From Nitrosopumilales archaeon (GTDB lineage: Archaea > Thermoproteota > Nitrososphaeria > Nitrososphaerales > Nitrososphaeraceae), in assembly GCA_009665115.1 (NCBI GenBank), contig WJXE01000058.1:1-9368 (forward strand): DNA of 9,368 bases, given 5' to 3'. The notes under the pieces are model-generated. The model ran no database searches. It was given only the letters and a program-made list of their open reading frames with translations, and was not told the origin of the DNA. Shown piece after piece: positions 6,055 through 9,368 of this stretch. Position 1 is the stretch's first letter. Each line of letters opens with the position of its first letter. Both the position numbers and the translations under genes were made by a program.

Positions 6055-7761
6055 CTAGCTAATAACGTGCATTTTCACGGCCTTCAACATCGCAACTTCA
6101 TTGTTTTGCGCTCCTAGCATCAGCACATATTCTCCTGGCTTTAGATTTGTTGCTGACGTGAAGATGAACGACACTTGTTTAATAGCATGAGCATCTGGCA
6201 TCGAGAAGGATCCTTGGCTGAAGATGCCGGTGGAATTTCCGAGGTCACCACCTGGAGTAAATGTGCCTGATGCGACCATTTCAACAGTTGAGTTGGAGTG
6301 ATTCTGAGACAGTCTTGTTGTTGTCGTTGCTGAAACATTAACTTTAATCTCTACAGCCTGACCTCTTTTAATAGTCAGCTCTTGTGGATATACTGAAATA
6401 GAGAATGGTAGCTGTCTGTAATTGGTTGCTGTTAAGCTTCCTATCTTATTTTCTGACCATTCTGTAAACCATGTCTGGCCATTCTGTCCTCTTGAGAACT
6501 GTAGGGCGTTGGCTATACCGCATGTTTGACTGTTAGGAGGACAGTTACCCCACAATCTATCCTGTGTAGGAATCCAATATTCGTACAAGGTATTATTTGA
6601 AGGTTCGAACTTGGCTATCTTGTTTCCCTCATGCTCATTAAACCAAAGCGATCCATCGCTACCAGCAGACCCTTTTTCTATCCAGTAAGGCAGACTATAA
6701 GCCCCTTGTGGAATACTATTAACGTCACTTACACCATAAATCTGTGGCGAAACTCTAGACGTTGCGTAGGTCGTGGTCTTGCCGTTGGAGGCGTTTAACA
6801 TGAAAAATAGACTCGTAGCATGATCGGTGACCCAAGGATTACCGTTCTCGTCTATTGCAACTCCTACTGGAGAGTTTAATCCTGACGGCATATTGAAAGT
6901 ATCAAAAGTTTTTGAAGTTATATTATATCGCAGAATTTCGCCCTTACTAGGAAAGGATAACATTGAAATCCAGACGACGTTCCGTTTATTGTCGACTGCG
7001 ATAGAACCGGTACTGATTAGATCAGGAGATATACCCTTGAATCCATCTGTAGGTATTGGAATCTTATTTATTCCATTTGAGGTACCATTCTTCATCTGGG
7101 TAGTGTTTCCAAACCAGAGCACAGGCATACGTATGCCCACAAAATATACATTTCCTTTTGAATCAAAATCAATAGATACAGGATAAGTTGTACCAAAGAC
7201 TTTAGACATCTCAGGAACTTTATACAATTCAAAGCCCCCAACAGACTTACTATACCTCCAAATTGCGTTTTGTTTCTCGTCTGTAAACCAAATGTTTCCA
7301 CTCTTATCCTCCCTAACAGACCATACCTGAGAATTGTCTGTAGGAATGTTGCGTACGTTCCACACAGGAATGGTGAGTTCTTTATCAAATTTGTGAGTGG
7401 CAAGATCGTAGCTACCGAGCGTTCCCTGTTTCGTAGATACGTACCATACCTTTGCAAGTTGATCGTCAACCAAGACACCTAGTGGCATTTCGCATGCAGT
7501 TGGGAGTTTGTACTCTGTTATGTAATTAGTAGAATGCGGAATAGAATTTAACCCACAGAATAGCTTTTGATATTGTTCAAGTGCTGCAGCTCTTGAATTT
7601 GCGATAAGTTGGGCAGTAGACTGCAAGTTTGGATTGTTGTTGCTGATAACATTATTATTACTAATATTATTATTTGGAGGTCTAATAAAAACAACATAAG
7701 CTGTTACAATGACAACAATAATTCCAATTACCCCGTAAGCTACAATATTTTTATTTTTCAA
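6055..7761 (-). CDS. Membrane-anchored Vgb-like beta-propeller protein
   Basis: This 568-residue protein has an N-terminal membrane helix (about 8-27), an Asn-rich linker (about 31-46), a beta-propeller of the virginiamycin B lyase/SMP-30 type (about 78-455) and a C-terminal beta-sandwich-like domain (about 456-568). Propeller blades repeat the pattern G-x-x-W-F/V-T-(D/E): SGNIWFTDEKQNAIWRY, GNPWVTDHATSLFFML, GSLWFNEHEGNKIAKF and GQTWFTEWSENKIGSL. Many N-x-S/T sites and four cysteines outside the membrane segment fit an exported, glycosylated surface protein. True Vgb is about 295 residues and cytosolic, so streptogramin lyase activity should not be assumed; I could not map its catalytic residues. 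The start is TTG at 7761, preceded by AAGGAGAGG; no in-frame ATG lies just upstream. A sugar-lactone or binding role is possible. Confidence 0.8.
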   Translation of the reverse strand: MKNKNIVAYGVIGIIVVIVTAYVVFIRPPNNNISNNNVISNNNPNLQSTAQLIANSRAAALEQYQKLFCGLNSIPHSTNYITEYKLPTACEMPLGVLVDDQLAKVWYVSTKQGTLGSYDLATHKFDKELTIPVWNVRNIPTDNSQVWSVREDKSGNIWFTDEKQNAIWRYSKSVGGFELYKVPEMSKVFGTTYPVSIDFDSKGNVYFVGIRMPVLWFGNTTQMKNGTSNGINKIPIPTDGFKGISPDLISTGSIAVDNKRNVVWISMLSFPSKGEILRYNITSKTFDTFNMPSGLNSPVGVAIDENGNPWVTDHATSLFFMLNASNGKTTTYATSRVSPQIYGVSDVNSIPQGAYSLPYWIEKGSAGSDGSLWFNEHEGNKIAKFEPSNNTLYEYWIPTQDRLWGNCPPNSQTCGIANALQFSRGQNGQTWFTEWSENKIGSLTATNYRQLPFSISVYPQELTIKRGQAVEIKVNVSATTTTRLSQNHSNSTVEMVASGTFTPGGDLGNSTGIFSQGSFSMPDAHAIKQVSFIFTSATNLKPGEYVLMLGAQNNEVAMLKAVKMHVIS

Positions 7762-7769
7762 TAATCTGG

Positions 7770-7778
7770 CCTCTCCTT
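7770..7778 (-). promoter_or_regulatory. Ribosome binding site that sets the TTG start
   Basis: AAGGAGAGG on the minus strand lies 8 nt before the TTG at 7761 (its GGAG core 11 nt before). It supports this non-ATG start and shows that this gene, unlike others in the window, probably has a leader. Confidence 0.55.
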
Positions 7779-7814
7779 ACATTTTCTACTGATTAGAGCT
7801 TCAGTTTCCAACGA

Positions 7815-7823
7815 TGTATATTA
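7815..7823 (-). promoter_or_regulatory. TATA-like box for the propeller gene
   Basis: TAATATACA on the minus strand predicts transcription from about 7793, giving a leader of roughly 30 nt that includes the ribosome binding site at 7770-7778. A second AT-rich element (GATATAAC) lies slightly further upstream. Confidence 0.35.
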
Positions 7824-8028
7824 CTTGATGTTATATCATTGTTTCTCATTAACAGGTTCGAAGAAGTCGTACAGGTCAGGAAATCTATTTCACAAACATG
7901 AACAACTATCGATATTATATTCTTCTTAGTCTTCAAGATTGCATTTGAGGACGTCAATAGTGAAGTAAAACCCTAACGAGGCAGAATCAACAGACCGATC
8001 AGTTTTGATTCTTGGAAAAACATTCGAT

Positions 8029-8658
8029 TCAAAAATTTCTAATACTCTCTCTCATTTGATAAAAAGTATTCACCGTAGGAATGGTAACCAAGAGCTCTTC
8101 AGCAGCAGAGGATATGACTCTAGGATCTATAGACTGTATCTCAGCAGGATTAATTGTATCAATAAATTCTCTCTTTAAAACTTCTTCAACATCTTTGATC
8201 CTCTGTCTTGCGGGAATTGCTTTCTGCCAGAGTATCAAAGAATAATTGCTGCTGTTCTACGAATTATTTGGTATTAGCAAAATATGATTGGATATACCGA
8301 TCGTTTCATCTGAACTTGTGGTGCCATTTTTCATCCACAAGGCCAAAGTTTCCGTCTATCCCATCAAGGCGCAATTCGGTAATTTTCATGAAATCTTTGC
8401 AATACAAAATGTTATCTTGTGCTATATCAGTTAAAAATCTTAACCTTTTCTCCTTCTTCTTAATATTGCATACTCTTTGTTTATAGGGTTAACATTCACG
8501 AATACTGCTGCTGGACCTTTACGATCTGCACAGATATCTAATTCTCTTTTGTGACCTAACAAAAGCTTGCAAAGATAGCGAAATTGTTTCCTCTTTGCCG
8601 TGAATACTTCTATCCTTTCTTTGGAATAATAATCATCAAGTTCCCAAGGATTTTGCAC
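8029..8658 (-). pseudogene. Remnant of a thaumarchaeal sensor histidine kinase, N-terminal part
   Basis: Three minus-strand segments read in order. 8658 (GTG) to about 8463 gives NPWELDDYYSKERIEVF and LDICADRKGPAAVFVNVNPI. After a shift near 8462 comes RLRFLTDIAQDNILYCKDFM, ELRLDGIDGNFG, a TGA at 8306-8308 and a TAA at 8264-8266, then FVEQQQLFFDTL. After a shift near 8230 comes LWQKAIPARQRIKDVEE, PAEIQSIDPRVISSAAEELL and TIPTVNTFY, to a stop at 8029. From memory, the order (TEITKDNI.YCKELMK, LDGIKGNFG, VEQQQ.FFDTLWNKAIPAEQRI, NPVEIQ, TANAFHRQE) is the conserved N-terminal sensory region of the large histidine kinases of Nitrososphaerales. The PAS, DHp and ATPase parts are missing, so it cannot signal. 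Two shifts and two stops show long decay. Confidence 0.75.
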
Positions 8659-8851
8659 AACAATTAATTTTTGAGCATTGATAGTAAGAACTTTCTGTGT
8701 CTGTTGGATATGTCTTCGGTGGCCGCTATTGTGTTAACCAAGTCATCCACGAGATGGCAATGCATCAAATCTTAGCTCCGTTTGCATTTTCTTATGTAAG
8801 CCGTTACATGTTAAACGTTACTCCCTTATTGGACTCTCTTCAAGGGAGGAA
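8659..8851. other. Intergenic region, possible further remnant
   Basis: On the minus strand ATG 8765 opens a 33-codon frame (MHCHLVDDLVNTIAATED and so on, ending LLSMLKN) that stops at 8664, five bases before the kinase remnant. Its composition looks protein-like but I do not recognise it; it may be another piece of decayed coding sequence. The plus-strand frame across this region has no support. Confidence 0.3.
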
Positions 8852-8861
8852 TTCTTATACA
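8852..8861 (+). promoter_or_regulatory. TATA-like box for the surface protein at the right edge
   Basis: TTCTTATACA is centred about 34 bp before the ATG at 8891, predicting a start near 8884 and a leader of only about 7 nt. The AT-rich ATTTTATTC at 8875-8883 is too close to serve. Confidence 0.35.
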
Positions 8862-8890
8862 CTCGTGCTGCTGAATTTTATTCTTATCAT

Positions 8891-9368
8891 ATGAAGAGTC
8901 ATTCTTTGATAGTTGTCTCTGCCTTTGTTTTAGTTATGCTTGCTTTATCTCTTGCAATCATCATATTTCAATATACAACGTTCGACGTCCTTCCATTTCC
9001 GATAAAGGAGGCTAAAGCTTTCAAACACAAAGCCTCTTCTTCTGCTTCTCCTCCATCCTCAAATGAAGGCAACACGATTCCAGCTTCTTCTCAATCCAAC
9101 ACTGCTTCTCCTGCTGGTTGCATCAATTTTAATCCGTCCAAAAGAACAATCACTGTCAGCTGTAATAGTCCAGCTAGACTTACAGATATAGATAGCAAAC
9201 TCCATGATGCCAGTCTCCTTGCTAAACAATCTGCAAATGGCGTGTGGTTTCTAAATGCAAATCTGGTAATTGCTAAAGGAGCTACATTACATATTGATTC
9301 TACAGATACTAAGTGGCTAAAGATAAGCTCAAAGGTAACACGCGGTGCTGGTGTAGCCAAGATAGCTC
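8891..9368 (+). CDS. Membrane-anchored surface protein, cut by the window end
   Basis: From ATG 8891 the frame is open to the right edge (159 codons, no stop). Residues about 6-26 form a single hydrophobic helix, a signal anchor. Residues about 48-75 are a Ser/Pro/Asn/Thr-rich linker, after which a folded domain begins with Cys77 and Cys91 (CINFNPSKRTITVSC), likely a disulfide. The part that follows (GVWFLNANLVIAKGATLHI, then DTKWLKISS) resembles the opening rungs of right-handed parallel beta-helix proteins, where short strands with NLVIAKGATL-like turns stack; that fold call is inference. An extracellular role such as glycan binding, modification or adhesion is plausible. Its C-terminal part and any catalytic motif lie outside the window. 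The minus-strand frame at 9091-9360 is a shadow of it. Confidence 0.75.
   Translation, partial: MKSHSLIVVSAFVLVMLALSLAIIIFQYTTFDVLPFPIKEAKAFKHKASSSASPPSSNEGNTIPASSQSNTASPAGCINFNPSKRTITVSCNSPARLTDIDSKLHDASLLAKQSANGVWFLNANLVIAKGATLHIDSTDTKWLKISSKVTRGAGVAKIA

Noticed and set aside
6052..6061. TAGCTAGCTA palindrome at the propeller stop codon
   Set aside because: It is formed by the last codons and the stop of the gene; there is no loop or T-run to suggest a terminator.
6827..7186. 119-codon plus-strand frame inside the propeller gene
   Set aside because: It is antisense to a clear beta-propeller coding sequence and has no motif of its own.
7852..7866. GGTTCGAA resembling a tRNA T-loop
   Set aside because: The flanking bases do not pair as a T-stem and no acceptor, D or anticodon arms fit around it.
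8697..8894. 65-codon plus-strand frame before the right-edge gene
   Set aside because: It has no recognisable domain; it runs over the promoter of the next gene and overlaps its start in another frame.
9091..9360. 89-codon minus-strand frame
   Set aside because: It is antisense to the signal-anchored surface protein that runs off the right edge.

Overview
The window looks like chromosome from an archaeon, most likely a Nitrososphaerota (Thaumarchaeota) ammonia oxidiser of the Nitrososphaera/Nitrosocosmicus kind. It has archaeal alpha- and beta-type 20S proteasome subunits and TATA-like boxes about 20-26 bp before several start codons, in one case fitting a leaderless transcript. It also carries the remnant of the multidomain sensor histidine kinase family that is expanded in soil Thaumarchaeota, and secreted proteins rich in Asn/Ser/Thr. 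The lineage call rests on recalled family resemblance, not on a search.

Layout. Bases 1-609 hold no gene I can defend; a short open frame may leave the left edge on the minus strand. Bases 610-4123 form a protein-degradation block entirely on the minus strand. In transcription order it contains two HtrA-like trypsin/PDZ serine proteases in tandem (4123-3164, then 3120-2182), a T-rich terminator and hairpin, then a TATA box and a beta-alpha proteasome pair 2 bp apart. The beta subunit has a complete catalytic set, with Thr1 directly after a Met. The alpha subunit is strongly diverged: by alignment from memory it has lost three of the four residues that hold the archaeal gate open, yet keeps the Lys that docks regulatory ATPases.

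Bases 4124-5565 are a gene graveyard. An unidentified gene on the minus strand (about 4359-4980) can be read only by joining several frames and passing several stops. It abuts a truncated, frameshifted patatin-like phospholipase on the plus strand (5015-5256). Next is a small secreted protein with four evenly spaced cysteines (5566-5802, plus) and a GC-richer, hairpin-bearing convergent intergenic region (5803-6054). A large membrane-anchored beta-propeller protein resembling virginiamycin B lyase follows on the minus strand (6055-7761).

Bases 8029-8658 (minus) are the decayed N-terminal sensor part of a thaumarchaeal histidine kinase. From 8891 to the right edge runs the start of a membrane-anchored surface protein on the plus strand, cut by the window end.

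How the genes fit together: the two HtrA proteases lack signal peptides and so should act in the cytosol alongside the proteasome pair, which suggests a protein quality-control locus. The right half is cell-surface genes mixed with decaying accessory genes. No CRISPR array, rRNA, convincing tRNA or intact mobile element was seen.
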